From the NCBI GenBank assembly GCA_021234155.1, contig JAJEKV010000026.1:4901183-4965182 (forward strand): a stretch of 64,000 nucleotides of DNA, read 5' to 3'. Shown here one piece after another: positions 32,741 through 42,196 of the stretch (positions within the stretch are counted from its first letter, which is position 1; each line of letters opens with the position of its first letter). Made by a program: the position numbers and the translations under genes. The DNA comes from Isoetes taiwanensis (taxonomy: Eukaryota; Streptophyta; Lycopodiopsida; Isoetales; Isoetaceae). The notes beneath the pieces were generated by a model. It was not told the DNA's origin. It saw only the letters and a list, made by a program, of their open reading frames with translations, and searched no databases.

Positions 32741-33952
32741 ATGGTGCCAATATGTGCAGTCAGAGCAGCCAGGAATGTCGACCTTGAGTTCCAGGCCCAA
32801 GGCGATCAGACACCTCTCAGACAATTCCAGCCTCGGGAACTATTCGAAGAGTATTACGCACCGACGTCGGAAGAAGAAATCTCGCAGATGAGGTCAGATC
32901 TGCAAGAAATCAAAGCCATGCTGGCAGGCAGAGGAAGAAACAGGCAGGACCAGAATGTACAGGTCCCAGAGGCCCGTTCTCAGCACAAAGGAAAGGAGAA
33001 AAAGAGGAACCGACCCAGATCTTCTAGTTCCAGCTCTTCCGACAGCTCAGATTCAAGCTCTGAGTCTGAGGAGGAAACAGTAAGAACGGCCCAGAAGGAA
33101 GAAAGAATAACGGGGAGGCAGCAAGGCCAATCCGACTATCAGAAGAAGGTCGATTCGGCCTTAAGTAATGTTTGGAAAGCACGCAAGCTGGAACAGTTTT
33201 CCGGCGAAAACAGATCAGGGATGGAAGCCGAAGCATGGCTAGACGAGATGAGTGAGTACGGAAATGCTTACGGCATGAAAGATAAAGATAAGGGCAGGGT
33301 AGCCACCGCTAACTTGAAAGGGGCAGCCCGTATTTGGTGGAGGGGCTATGCTAAAGCCCGTGGAATGAGCAGAGACAAGTGCAGGTTCACAAAGTTCGCA
33401 AGGGCCTTCAAAAAGCACTATGTTCCAAGAGAACACAAGTGCCACCAGATGCAAGCATTCCACAGATTGCAACAGGGGAACAAATCCGTACAGAAATATA
33501 TGGAAGAGTTCATGAGGTTGAGGCTATATGTGCCAAAACTCAGCGAGAGAAGAGCAGTGGAAGGCTATCTGGAGGGGTTGAATGAGGACCTATGGAAGAT
33601 AGTCCGAGCCCTCAACCCACGCTCAGTATCGGAGGCGGAAGCGAAGGCACTGAGCCTACAAGGGACAGGGCCTCAGAAAAGTGAACCCAAGCAGTGGTAT
33701 GACAAAGGAAAAGCATATGGAGGTCAGAGCCCAAGAGCAAATAGTCCATCGCCTGCAAAGACACCATACACCGGAAATCAATGGAAACAGCCAGAGAAAA
33801 AGCAGGTCAGCTTCAAAGATAAAGGACAAGGGGGAGGCTCAAATTATTCAAAGACAGTCAAGCAGTTCCTCAACTCCATCCCGAAAGAAAAGCGGCAGGA
33901 ATGTATAGAAAAACAACAGTTGAAGCTTCCGGTGTTTCCAGCCGGGGCATAG
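32741..33952 (+). CDS. gag: Gag polyprotein
   Basis: 403 residues, uninterrupted. Residues 85-118 are K/R-rich then serine/acidic (RPRSSSSSSS...ESEEE). Residues about 155-310 show the retrotransposon Gag pattern: KARKLEQFSGE, EAWLDEM, ARIWWRGYAK, FKKHYVPREH, FHRLQQGNKSVQKYMEEF, VEGYLEGLNEDLW. Gag forms the cytoplasmic virus-like particle that packages the RNA. I find no CCHC zinc knuckle before the TAG stop, which is unusual for a gypsy Gag. Protease and RT continue in the same frame after this TAG, so readthrough or a single original Gag-Pol frame is likely. Confidence 0.92.
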   Translation: MVPICAVRAARNVDLEFQAQGDQTPLRQFQPRELFEEYYAPTSEEEISQMRSDLQEIKAMLAGRGRNRQDQNVQVPEARSQHKGKEKKRNRPRSSSSSSSDSSDSSSESEEETVRTAQKEERITGRQQGQSDYQKKVDSALSNVWKARKLEQFSGENRSGMEAEAWLDEMSEYGNAYGMKDKDKGRVATANLKGAARIWWRGYAKARGMSRDKCRFTKFARAFKKHYVPREHKCHQMQAFHRLQQGNKSVQKYMEEFMRLRLYVPKLSERRAVEGYLEGLNEDLWKIVRALNPRSVSEAEAKALSLQGTGPQKSEPKQWYDKGKAYGGQSPRANSPSPAKTPYTGNQWKQPEKKQVSFKDKGQGGGSNYSKTVKQFLNSIPKEKRQECIEKQQLKLPVFPAGA

Positions 33953-34267
33953 AACACACAACCGCCTGCTCGTGATGAATGCAAAGACTTATGGAGATGG
34001 GAGGTTGGGAGACCCCGGCGTAAGAAGAGGAGGACGAAGGACGCGAACTATATCCATGGTGAGTGTCACATCTTTGCCGCCATAGACACAGAAAAGCGCA
34101 GAGAGCCGCACCAAGTAATATCCACGATTGGTAAAATAGCCGCCAAATCTTTTATAGTCCTCATAGACTGTGGCAGTTCCTACAATTTCGCGTCACCAAG
34201 GATGGCACAAATGCTAAAGTTGAAAACACCAAAGTCTAAGCCCGCATCAAGTAGTGTTAGCCAATGA
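33953..34267 (+). pseudogene. Aspartic protease segment of Pol
   Basis: Same frame as gag after its TAG. FIVLIDCGSSYNF (34151 onward) is the active-site region, with DCGSS where retropepsins have D[ST]GA[ST]. About 35 codons later the frame is closed by TGA (34265-34267), and the protein resumes directly after it with [12 protein letters not shown] and [10 protein letters not shown], the second half of the domain. Confidence 0.75.
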
Positions 34268-34273
34268 GCCATC

Positions 34274-35458
34274 GTGCACACTACGGGGAAAGAGGTGAAT
34301 TTCAATATAGACTTACCGGGTATCAATATTGAAATGGGAGCAGAGATCATGAGCATAGGAAAATATGACCTCATCATAGGTATGGAATACCTCAATCCGG
34401 CGAAAGCACAAATAGATTGTGGAGAGCGGAAGGTGAAGCTCACGGCGCCTAACGGGAAAATCATAGAAATCTCAGGTAAGCAAGTGACACCTATAATGCA
34501 ATGCATGTCGAGTAAGAAATTACTTAGATGCATCAAAAGGGAGCAAGTTGCATACATCTTCAAATTAGAACTTGCCGAAGAAGAGGCACCAGAAGATAAG
34601 GAAGATAAACCAGTAAGCAAACTACCCAAGCAGGTAGCCAAGCTAATAGAGGAATTCCATGACTTGTTCCCCGACGAAATCAAAGAGCTTCCGCCATATA
34701 GGGGAGTAGAGTGCGAAATTGCACTCGAACCAGGCACTAAGCCCACGAGTAAGGCACCATATAGAATGACAGCTCACGAACTATCAGAGTTGAAGAAGCA
34801 ATTGCAAGAGCTATTAGACCTAGGGTTCATAAGACCTAGTGTCTCTCCGTTCGGAGCCCCCATATTATTCGTCAAAAAGAAAGATGGAAGCTTGAGGATG
34901 TGTATTGACTATCGTCAATTAAACAAACACACAATCAAGAACAAGTATGCCTTACCCAGAGCGGATGACCTGATGGATCAATTACAAGGTGCCAGGGTCT
35001 TCTCCAAGATAGACTTAAGGTCTGGATATCATCAAATCAGAATCAAAGAGGAAGATATTCACAAGACGGCCTTCCGAACAAGATACGGCCACTATGAATT
35101 CACAGTCATGCCATTTGGCCTATCAAATGCCCCAGCAACGTTCATGAGACTCATGAACGATATCTTTCGAGAATTCCTTGACACATTTGTTATCGTGTTC
35201 TTCGATGACATTTTGGTGTATAGCAAGTCCCTAGAGGAGCATATTCAGCACTTGAGAAGGGTACTTGAGAAGCTGAGAAGACACCAGCTTTATGCGAAGT
35301 TGTCGAAATGTCATTTCGCCACCGAAAGAGTGGAATACTTGGGGCATATCATATCAGCAGACGGCATCTCCACCGATCCGGCAAAGATCCAAGCAGTGAT
35401 TGAATGGCCAGCACCAAAGAACATACACGAGGTGAGAAGTTTTTTGGGCTTAGCATGA
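34274..35458 (+). CDS. pol: Reverse transcriptase (Ty3/gypsy), N-terminal part of Pol
   Basis: 394 open codons holding the protease C-terminus and essentially the whole [72 protein letters not shown], the catalytic FFDD (35198-35209; YxDD family), YLGHIIS and VRSFLGLA. The RT copies the element RNA into DNA. The ORF ends at a TGA (35456-35458) exactly where the family has glycine before YYRKF; the same frame then continues. It has no start codon of its own and would be made as part of Gag-Pol. Confidence 0.93.
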   Translation: MHTTGKEVNFNIDLPGINIEMGAEIMSIGKYDLIIGMEYLNPAKAQIDCGERKVKLTAPNGKIIEISGKQVTPIMQCMSSKKLLRCIKREQVAYIFKLELAEEEAPEDKEDKPVSKLPKQVAKLIEEFHDLFPDEIKELPPYRGVECEIALEPGTKPTSKAPYRMTAHELSELKKQLQELLDLGFIRPSVSPFGAPILFVKKKDGSLRMCIDYRQLNKHTIKNKYALPRADDLMDQLQGARVFSKIDLRSGYHQIRIKEEDIHKTAFRTRYGHYEFTVMPFGLSNAPATFMRLMNDIFREFLDTFVIVFFDDILVYSKSLEEHIQHLRRVLEKLRRHQLYAKLSKCHFATERVEYLGHIISADGISTDPAKIQAVIEWPAPKNIHEVRSFLGLA

Positions 35459-36216
35459 TATTATAGAAAGTTCGTCAAGAACTTTGCTAAGATAGCAGCA
35501 CCCTTAACGGACCTCACCAAGGCAGAAAAGATAAAAGACTGGGTGGCACATTGGCAAAAGAAGGCTCAAGCAGGATTTGAGAAGTTAAAGGAGGCCTTAA
35601 CAACCGCCCCTGTCTTAACATTGCCTGATCCAGAGAAGGACAAGCTAGTCGCAACTGATGCAAGCAAGATTGCGACGGGAGCAGTCTTAATGCAAGAGGA
35701 AAGAGTCGTAGCATACGATTCACGAAAGATGAATGATGCAGAGACTCGCTACCCGACACATGATCAGGAGCTATTGGCAGTGGTAAGAGCTTTAAAGATT
35801 TGGAGACACTATCTATTGGGAAGGAAGTTCCAATTAGATACCGACCACCAGAGTTTGCAGTACATCTTCACGCAACCATTGTTGAATGAAGATGGATGGA
35901 GTTCCTCGAAGAGTACGCCTTCGAGATTGTATACAAGCCGGGGAAACTCAATGTGGTCGCAGATGCTCTGTCAAGGCACCCCTTAACAACAAGGGTGCAT
36001 TGCAATGCCATATTAACACTTACCAGTGAGTTTGGCAAGAAAATAGAAGAAACGCTGCCAACAGACAAGGACTTCCAGGAAGTATGGGCTAGCCTCTCTA
36101 AAGAGGTAAGAACGAACAAAGAGAGAGAAGCCTTCAAACATTTTAAGAAGGAAGGAAAGCTCTTGTACCATAAAAATAAGTTGTGTGTGCCGGAATCATC
36201 CGAGTCGGAAGGTTGA
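35459..36216 (+). pseudogene. RNase H domain with frameshift
   Basis: Continues the RT frame: YYRKFVKNFAKIA, VLTLPDPEKDKLVATDAS, RYPTHDQELLAVV, FQLDTDHQSL. Around 35887-35895 a few bases are missing, and the protein moves to another frame at MEFLEEYAFEIVYKPGKLNV followed by ADALSRHP. Catalytic acidic residues of RNase H are visible (DAS, DTDHQS region). Confidence 0.85.
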
Positions 36217-37530
36217 TTCTCCATGACACCCACACAACAGCCCAATAGCCGCCACGCAGGTTTTACGAAAACCTACTTCAAGATAAGAAGTAGTTACTAT
36301 TGGCCGCATGAAGAAGCGATAGCAAGGTACATACGCTGAAAGTGTCGGCTATGCCAAAGCAATTGGGCGAACAACTACGAATTCCGTGAGCATTAGAGCC
36401 ATTGCCGCACCAAACTCCAAGTGGGAGATAATAAGCATGGACTTCATTACAGGCTCCCTAGAACCATAAGGGGCAAAGATGCCTTAATGGTCGTGAGTCG
36501 ACAAATTGTCGAAGATGGCGACTTTGTGCCTTGTAGGAGCAATCGACACGGCATTTTGAGACACAGCCGTGCTATTCACAAGGGAGATTTTTAGACTCCA
36601 TGGGATGCCAAGAGAAATAATCTCGATAGAGATTCAAGTTCATGAGTGCATTCTCGACAGATCTCTTCAGCACCATCGGAAACGAAATTGTCGATGAGCA
36701 CGGCTTATCGCCCTCGATAGATGGGCATCGGAGCGCACTAATCGGATACTCAAGATATGTTGAATTATTTCGAACAAGCAATCAAAGTGGGATGACTTCA
36801 TTTACTTGGTTGAGTTTGCATACAATAGCACCAAGCAAGAGTCATCCCAAATGTCGCCGTTTATGATCAACTACGGCTATCGCTTGCTTGACACCAGACA
36901 CTTGGCACAACCCTGTGTCCAAGGTAGAAGTATCCCAGCAGATGCTCGCCGAGATGCAACAATTGGTTGAAGAGGTGCGAGGATACCTCCTAGCAGCAAG
37001 AAGCCGGCAAAAGAGCATAGCTGATCGGCACCGAACAGTAAGGGAGTTCCAAGTAGGGGACAATGTTTGGCTAAAGATAAAAGTCAAACAAGCAAAGTCT
37101 CGCATCGGCAATTGCAAGAAGCTTGCTCCAAGGTGGGCTGGTCCATTTAAAATTGTCAAAAGAGTAGGTAACCAAGCCTACAAATTGACTTACCAAAGAT
37201 GCCTCAAGATCCATAGAGTCTTTCACGTAAGTCTCCTAAAGAAACACACTCCTAATCCGAGGAAGTATTGGAGACACCGAAGTTTATTTGAATTAACTGG
37301 ACGATCAACTTGAGATTGTTCCCGAGGTTCTTCTCGACCGATCTTATAAGAAGACGAGAAAATCTCAATTTCTCCAAAGACCTTGTGAAATGGACGACTT
37401 ACCGTGGAGGACGCCACGTGGTACTACAATCGATCTTGAGAAGCGCACCCACAATTCATGGAGCAATGCAAGGGTCAGCTCGTCACCGAAGTGGTCGACT
37501 CCGAACCAATGGGTGAGTGAGGTAAAGTAG
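36217..37530 (+). pseudogene. Integrase and chromodomain-like end, shredded
   Basis: The integrase zinc finger (HTTA, TKTYFKIRSSYYWP, CRLCQSN), catalytic core (ALMVV, TDLFSTIGNEI) and GPY-type C-terminus (REFQVGDNVWLKIKV, LAPRWAGPFKIVKRVGNQAY, FHVSLLK) are recognisable in three frames with many short deletions. The longest open part is 36888-37313. Past it, EVLLDRSYKKTRKSQFL and VKWTTY fragments resemble the chromodomain end found in chromoviruses. No functional integrase is expected. Confidence 0.8.
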
Positions 37531-38207
37531 GAGTCTACTTCCGATGCCACGGAAGTAGTCAGCTTGAGAGAAAAGAGGTCATTCAGGAATGCATTGATAG
37601 GAAAAGCACCTCTAGCCCCATATATGTTTTGATAGGAGGAATCTGTCCTTCACGCCCCATATACGGGAAGGACCCCATCCTCCACGATGGGCAACTAAAG
37701 GTGTAGGCATGAGCGACATATAGCATGATAGGGGCTGTCTCCACGGCCACGATGGAAGAAGCATCCTCTTCCTATGCTGGGAGATTAGTCGCACATTCAT
37801 GTAGATAGGTGGGGTGGTCACCATATAACCAAAAATTTTATTAATAATTAAATGATACTAATGTAGTGTTGAACATGCAGGCCAATAGAACGACAAACAG
37901 GCGGGAGGTTGCACTACAAGACCTTGTAGCATATGTACTGAATAAATGCTACAAGGGGACGAGAACCTTAAGAACACTTTTTGTCATGTTCAATCTTGAT
38001 AATTTAAACTTGATATTTTAATGTTGATATTTTTAACTAATGATTAAGGCATAAATTAAATGCCTTACCATGTGGTGATTATAAACATTGCAATTAGAAT
38101 TTTAAGGATTATCTTAATTTTGTTAATTACATGTACCATCCAAGCTTCCTTGTGCAGGTATCTTTCCAAGGTGGGGAGACTCGTGATGCTGCGGACAGCA
38201 TCAATCC
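37531..38207 (+). other. 3' untranslated region of the gypsy element
   Basis: No ORF recognised between the end of Pol and the polypurine tract. Confidence 0.6.
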
Positions 38208-38220
38208 AAGGTGGGGAGAA
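38208..38220 (+). promoter_or_regulatory. Polypurine tract of the gypsy element
   Basis: Aaggtggggagaa abuts the 3' LTR directly. A second aaggtggggaga lies about 40 bp upstream (38168-38179), a duplicated tract. Confidence 0.9.
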
Positions 38221-39787
38221 TGTGACGTTCCAGGATAATATATGGTATGAATACGTATATTATACTGACACGTCACTAGTACATGTCGACTTAGACGACA
38301 TGTACGCATCGACCATAAAGGGGTAGTACCCTAGGGTACAACCTTGTGACCTATTATATTGCACATGCTAAGGCCACATGTGAATATAATATCCTTTAGC
38401 CATGTGGCAATAGCCCATTGACCAATCAAAAAGCCCTAAAGTCGTGGGGATAAAGGGGCATAAACCCTAAAAGGGAAACCCTTTCGCCCAGCCCCCATAA
38501 GTCGGATTGGAGCAAAGAAGGGACGTTTTCTTGCGTGAACAAAGAGCGAGGAACCGACATTCCTTAGTAGCACCGATCCAAGCCAGCAATCTCGAGATTC
38601 AACAGCATGGACGCCTTTAGAGGAGTGGGAGCCAGCCAAGAAGCCGGTTAGTGGTTGATCCGATAGTTAGATCCGAGTTTTCAGCCCTCATTCCATAGGA
38701 TTAGTGTTCATTCTTAGCTATAGGCGACCCCTACAGCCTAAGAATGATAGATACTAACAAAGGAACCTAACCATGTATGATTAGGTAGATTAGAATAGAT
38801 GTATTCTATTGTTTCAGTTCTCATTTGTGATGATATGGTGACATTCTATGCCCACTCTTGTGTATTGGGAAGGGGGTAGAGACCCGAGCCCAAGTAGTTG
38901 TATGATCATAGTTTTAGCCCATTAATTCCCACCACGCGGCTCGCATAAGAGCCCGCCCTGGGTGGGTGGAGGAGCTAGACCGGGTGACAAGGGAGGGCTT
39001 GTTTAATCACGGGTTGATCTACCGGGCGCCAGTAACGACGGCCGGGAACGCCGTGAGCTGGAGGCCTAATACCCGCACCGCTGCGGAGGGCGTGGTATGG
39101 GCTCGACACTCGTGGGGTGATGCGTCATCTTCCGGTGAGTTCAAGTCAGAGCACTGGCAAAGTGGCTCTCTAGCTCAGCCTCGCGATTAGCATGAACCTT
39201 ATGGAGGAGAGAGATCTCCTCCTCCTCATTGGGACCGGGAGATGCAACCCAAGAGTAGTAACCCCCGGCTATTCACCCTAAGAGGCTACGGTCGCCAGCT
39301 CCAATACTTTTCAGCCTATCTCGCATAGTATGCAATGGAGGGGGCGGATGGAGTGGACTACCCAACGGCCATGTTCCTTTGCCACCAAATCCATTTGCCA
39401 TGAATTCTGCCCCGCATTGCTATCCGAGACCCCAAAGTCCGTCGGTCGATCCCCATGAGTCTGAGCCTGGGTAGGATCTTCCCTATGTTATGTTGATGTA
39501 CTGATGTGTGATGCAGCTACTGTGATATGGTGGACTGCCCTTCGAGGTGGGTATATTATTATTGCTTGATGTTATGTGCTCATGTTTTGTTTACGCTTCC
39601 GTTGCTAGGTCGATCCCGAGGGAGACGGGATGAATGACACGTCCATTCTTCCCCGTCGGGTTCTTGGCCACCATCGAGGGCCCGATGTTAGGTGGACGGC
39701 CTCACATCAGCGGGCAGATGCTGGTTTGAGGGATGATCTCCAGTTTGTATACGATCGGGGTATCGTATATGAGCCGGGGCCGTCACA
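38221..39787 (+). repeat. 3' LTR (1567 bp) of the histone-bearing gypsy element
   Basis: Same termini as the 5' LTR and followed by the aacat duplication. Differences from the 5' LTR are concentrated in the GC-rich part at about 38930-39420 and often look like short replaced or missing blocks. Confidence 0.95.
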
Positions 39788-39792
39788 AACAT

Positions 39793-40189
39793 GTATGCTT
39801 TATAATTATAGATAATGTGCCAGGCCAGACAATTTTGATTGGTACGACCTAATATTGATTTGAACATCGTTCATCAGATCATACCCTCATGCAGAGGGCT
39901 ACCTCATGGGTGGTTAGGACCTCTGAATCACTTGGCCTGATCAATCTAAGGCTTTTTCAAAGTTGAGTTTCCCCAACGGAAAAAAATGGTAGCAGCACTT
40001 AAAAAGTAATAATGAGTGTTTTTTGATTTTTTGAAAATGATTAGGAAAGTTATTAGAAGAATAGTTTACTAGATCAAAAATCGGATCAAAGTTGTGTCAA
40101 AATAAAGTTAATAGGCAGTTGAAACCATAACTGAGATTAGAGTTTTGGATTTTTGAAGGATAATTATTTCTTGAGATTATAGATGGGCT
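39793..40189. other. Intergenic downstream of gypsy element
   Basis: AT-rich; no gene seen and no convincing continuation of the PPR pseudogene. Confidence 0.4.
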
Positions 40190-40854
40190 CCTAGCGCTTC
40201 AGGACACGTTGCCGCCTTCGGATAAGTGGTCACTTAAGCTTCCAGGGAGTAAGTGGCCCGCCATGTGGAAGTGGGCGTGGAATACATTGCCTCCTCCTAA
40301 AATCCGTACCCTTTTGTGGCAGATCTTGCACCGTAGCCTCAGGGTGAATGTCCGGGTCCACAGGTTCAAGCCTCAGGTAGCGGAAACATGCCCTTTATGT
40401 GGGAGGCGATGTGAGACCATTGAGCACTGCTTTGTCCTATGCACAGAGGTAGGGGCAGCTTGGTCCTGGGTGAGAGCCCTCTTTGGGACTTCATTATGCA
40501 GTCAGAAGATTCTCTTGGGAGTCCTTCCTAGCAGGTGGGCAGTGGCCAAGCGGCAGGCGTTTCATTTATGCAGAGCTTGGCTTTTGTGGCTGATTTGGAA
40601 AAGACGGAGAGCGAAGGTCTTTCAAAATGCAGTGCTTAGCCCTTTTCGGTTGGTTCCGATCTTGAGGCATAAGTTGTGGCAGGCGTACCAAGTCTCAAGC
40701 TTGTCTGGCACAGTTAAGCGGGAAATTTGGTCGACATTCCTACAGATTGTGGATCATGATGGGCGCTTCATTTCTTAGCACCACACTTATCATTGTACTT
40801 GATCGCATTCTAGTGGTTTAATATATTCTTATATTCTTCAAAAAAAAAAAAAAA
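40190..40854 (+). mobile_element. 5'-truncated LINE: ORF2 C-terminus with poly(A)
   Basis: An open 189-codon frame (40209-40778) matches the zinc-binding end of plant LINE ORF2: MWKWAWNTLPPPKIRTLLWQ, then CPLCGRRCETIEHCFVLC with the CxxC...H...C zinc pattern, then WLLWLIWKRR. It ends at a TAG followed by about 60 bp and a 15-A tail (40840-40854). Short 5'-truncated copies with poly(A) are the usual outcome of target-primed reverse transcription. The open frame suggests a fairly young copy. Confidence 0.88.
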
Positions 40855-40855
40855 C

Positions 40856-41050
40856 TTTTTTTTTTTTCTTTTTGAAAGTAAGAGTAGATTTTTTCATTAA
40901 TTAGAAAAGGTCATACAAACCATATACCAATCTGCTACATAATAGGGCATAAAAATGAGAACCTCATATGAGGATGATGATCACAATAAGTCTTCAAAAC
41001 TGATTTATGAAACTTGTAATCAAGTTATAATAATATAGTAGCATAGAAAG
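40856..41050 (-). repeat. Tail of a minus-strand retroelement, tail-to-tail with the LINE
   Basis: A T-run (40856-40867) follows the LINE poly(A) after one C, then tttttgaaagtaagagtagat. A very similar start (ttttgaaggtaaggttgct) follows the T-run at 61896. I read both as poly(A) ends of the same minus-strand family. The body is not recognisable. Confidence 0.5.
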
Positions 41051-41172
41051 TAAACCATCCAAGGGGGGTTCACATAGTTTTGGCCGTACAAACCATGTGA
41101 GTGACCCGAAAGGGTTTATTTTTTCCTTAAATTGTACATATACTCGTATCTAGGGGTAGCTTTTTGGGGTTT

Positions 41173-42147
41173 TTAGGGTGATTTTGGTACTGTATATGGC
41201 TGGAAAAGGGGTTTTTGAAAAAATTCAAACGCGTATACAAGGGGTTTTTTGCCGACCCCTTGCACGCAGGTGGCATACCCCCTATACAATAGGTGCAACC
41301 CCCGGGAAACCATCAGGCCTTCAAGCATATGGTATCTCTTGAAAAAAGAACACTGAAGCAGCTGCTGCTCAATTTCTTGTAAAAGCAAACTAAAGTACCA
41401 ACCATGACCTTCATTAGTTGAGAGCTGGATACAAGTGAAAATGTTCAGGATTGAGGAGCAAAATTGTGGTAGTTTGAGGCTAGGAGAAAAGGTAGGATGC
41501 AAGGAGGGCAGTTGAAATTAACTCTGATCCTCAAGATGAGCTTCAAACCACCCATTGCATTGCCTGTAAAATTCATTTGTTGAGCCATGTATGTATCTGT
41601 TATGACCACAGTCATTCTGAATGAGCAGAGATAATAGACTTTTCTTTGCCATTAGTAGTAGAAAAGTACCATATAAATCTGCCAGCAGCTTGTGACTGTA
41701 ATACATTTTCCTATATCTGCTCAGCTGTCTCTCAGTCATACTGAAATGGGTATTGTGGAGAAATTCAAAGAGGTAATGCATCTGCATAAGTTCCCTACTA
41801 TAAACTCTAGCCCAGTCTGCTTCTCTCTTTCTTGAGTTTTCTAACTCATGTATAAACTCATCTGTAACAGTACACAGTTCTTTGAGAGTAAGCTGCTTTT
41901 CTGTATGTTGTGGCTAGTATATAGAGGCCTCATAATTGTCCATGTCTGTGTCGAATTTTGAAGATCCTTCCCCTTTAAGAAAATCCCGATATTCTGTCAC
42001 AATCAAAGGAGCATTAGAATCAATAACATTTAAATTAGATATAAAAATATCAAAGAGATCCTTGTATAGCCCTATGGAATCCCAATTTGTGTTGTAGTTG
42101 CCCCTCTGTTGTCTCTTATAGGAAGTAGCAATAGATTCAATATCCAT
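41173..42147 (-). pseudogene. Unidentified ORF, 325 codons with two stops
   Basis: On the minus strand one frame runs from ATG 42147 to a stop at 41173-41175, interrupted only at about 41914 and 41518. It starts MDIESIATSYKRQQRG and contains EYRDFLKGEGSSKFDT, ELMQMHYLFEFLHNTHFS, RQLSRYRKMYYSHKLL and GLMVSRGLHLLYRG. It looks like a once-real soluble protein, but I do not recognise it. It lies between two LINE fragments and may be a host gene or part of an element. Confidence 0.45.
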
Positions 42148-42151
42148 GACC

Positions 42152-42196
42152 TATTGGTCTCCGTGGATGTTAAGAAAACTATTCTATTCTATTCTA
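42152..42196 (+). repeat. Non-LTR 3'-end motif with TTCTA repeat tail
   Basis: Ggtctccgtggatgttaag followed by (ttcta)n. Same motif as at 14137. It abuts the end of the minus-strand LINE, whose own ORF2 stop lies within the complementary (tagaa)n, so two tails may meet here. Confidence 0.5.

Larger units (their letters stand above)
26440..39787 (+). mobile_element. Ty3/gypsy LTR retrotransposon carrying histone-like genes
   Basis: Complete 13,348-bp insertion. LTRs are 26440-27994 and 38221-39787, both tgtgacg...cgtcaca. The target duplication is aacat (26435-26439 and 39788-39792). Order: 5' LTR, iMet primer site, leader, H3-like ORF, H2B/H2A-like ORF, H4-like continuation, gag, protease, reverse transcriptase, RNase H, broken integrase with chromodomain-like end, polypurine tract, 3' LTR. 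PR-RT-RH-IN order and the RT make it Ty3/gypsy. The roughly 4.7 kb between primer site and gag (28008-32740) is extra compared with standard gypsy elements and carries the histone-like ORFs. In-frame stops and integrase indels suggest it is not autonomous now, unless they are sequence errors. Confidence 0.96.

Noticed and set aside
34180-34746. 188-codon minus-strand ORF
   Set aside because: Antisense to the protease/RT region.
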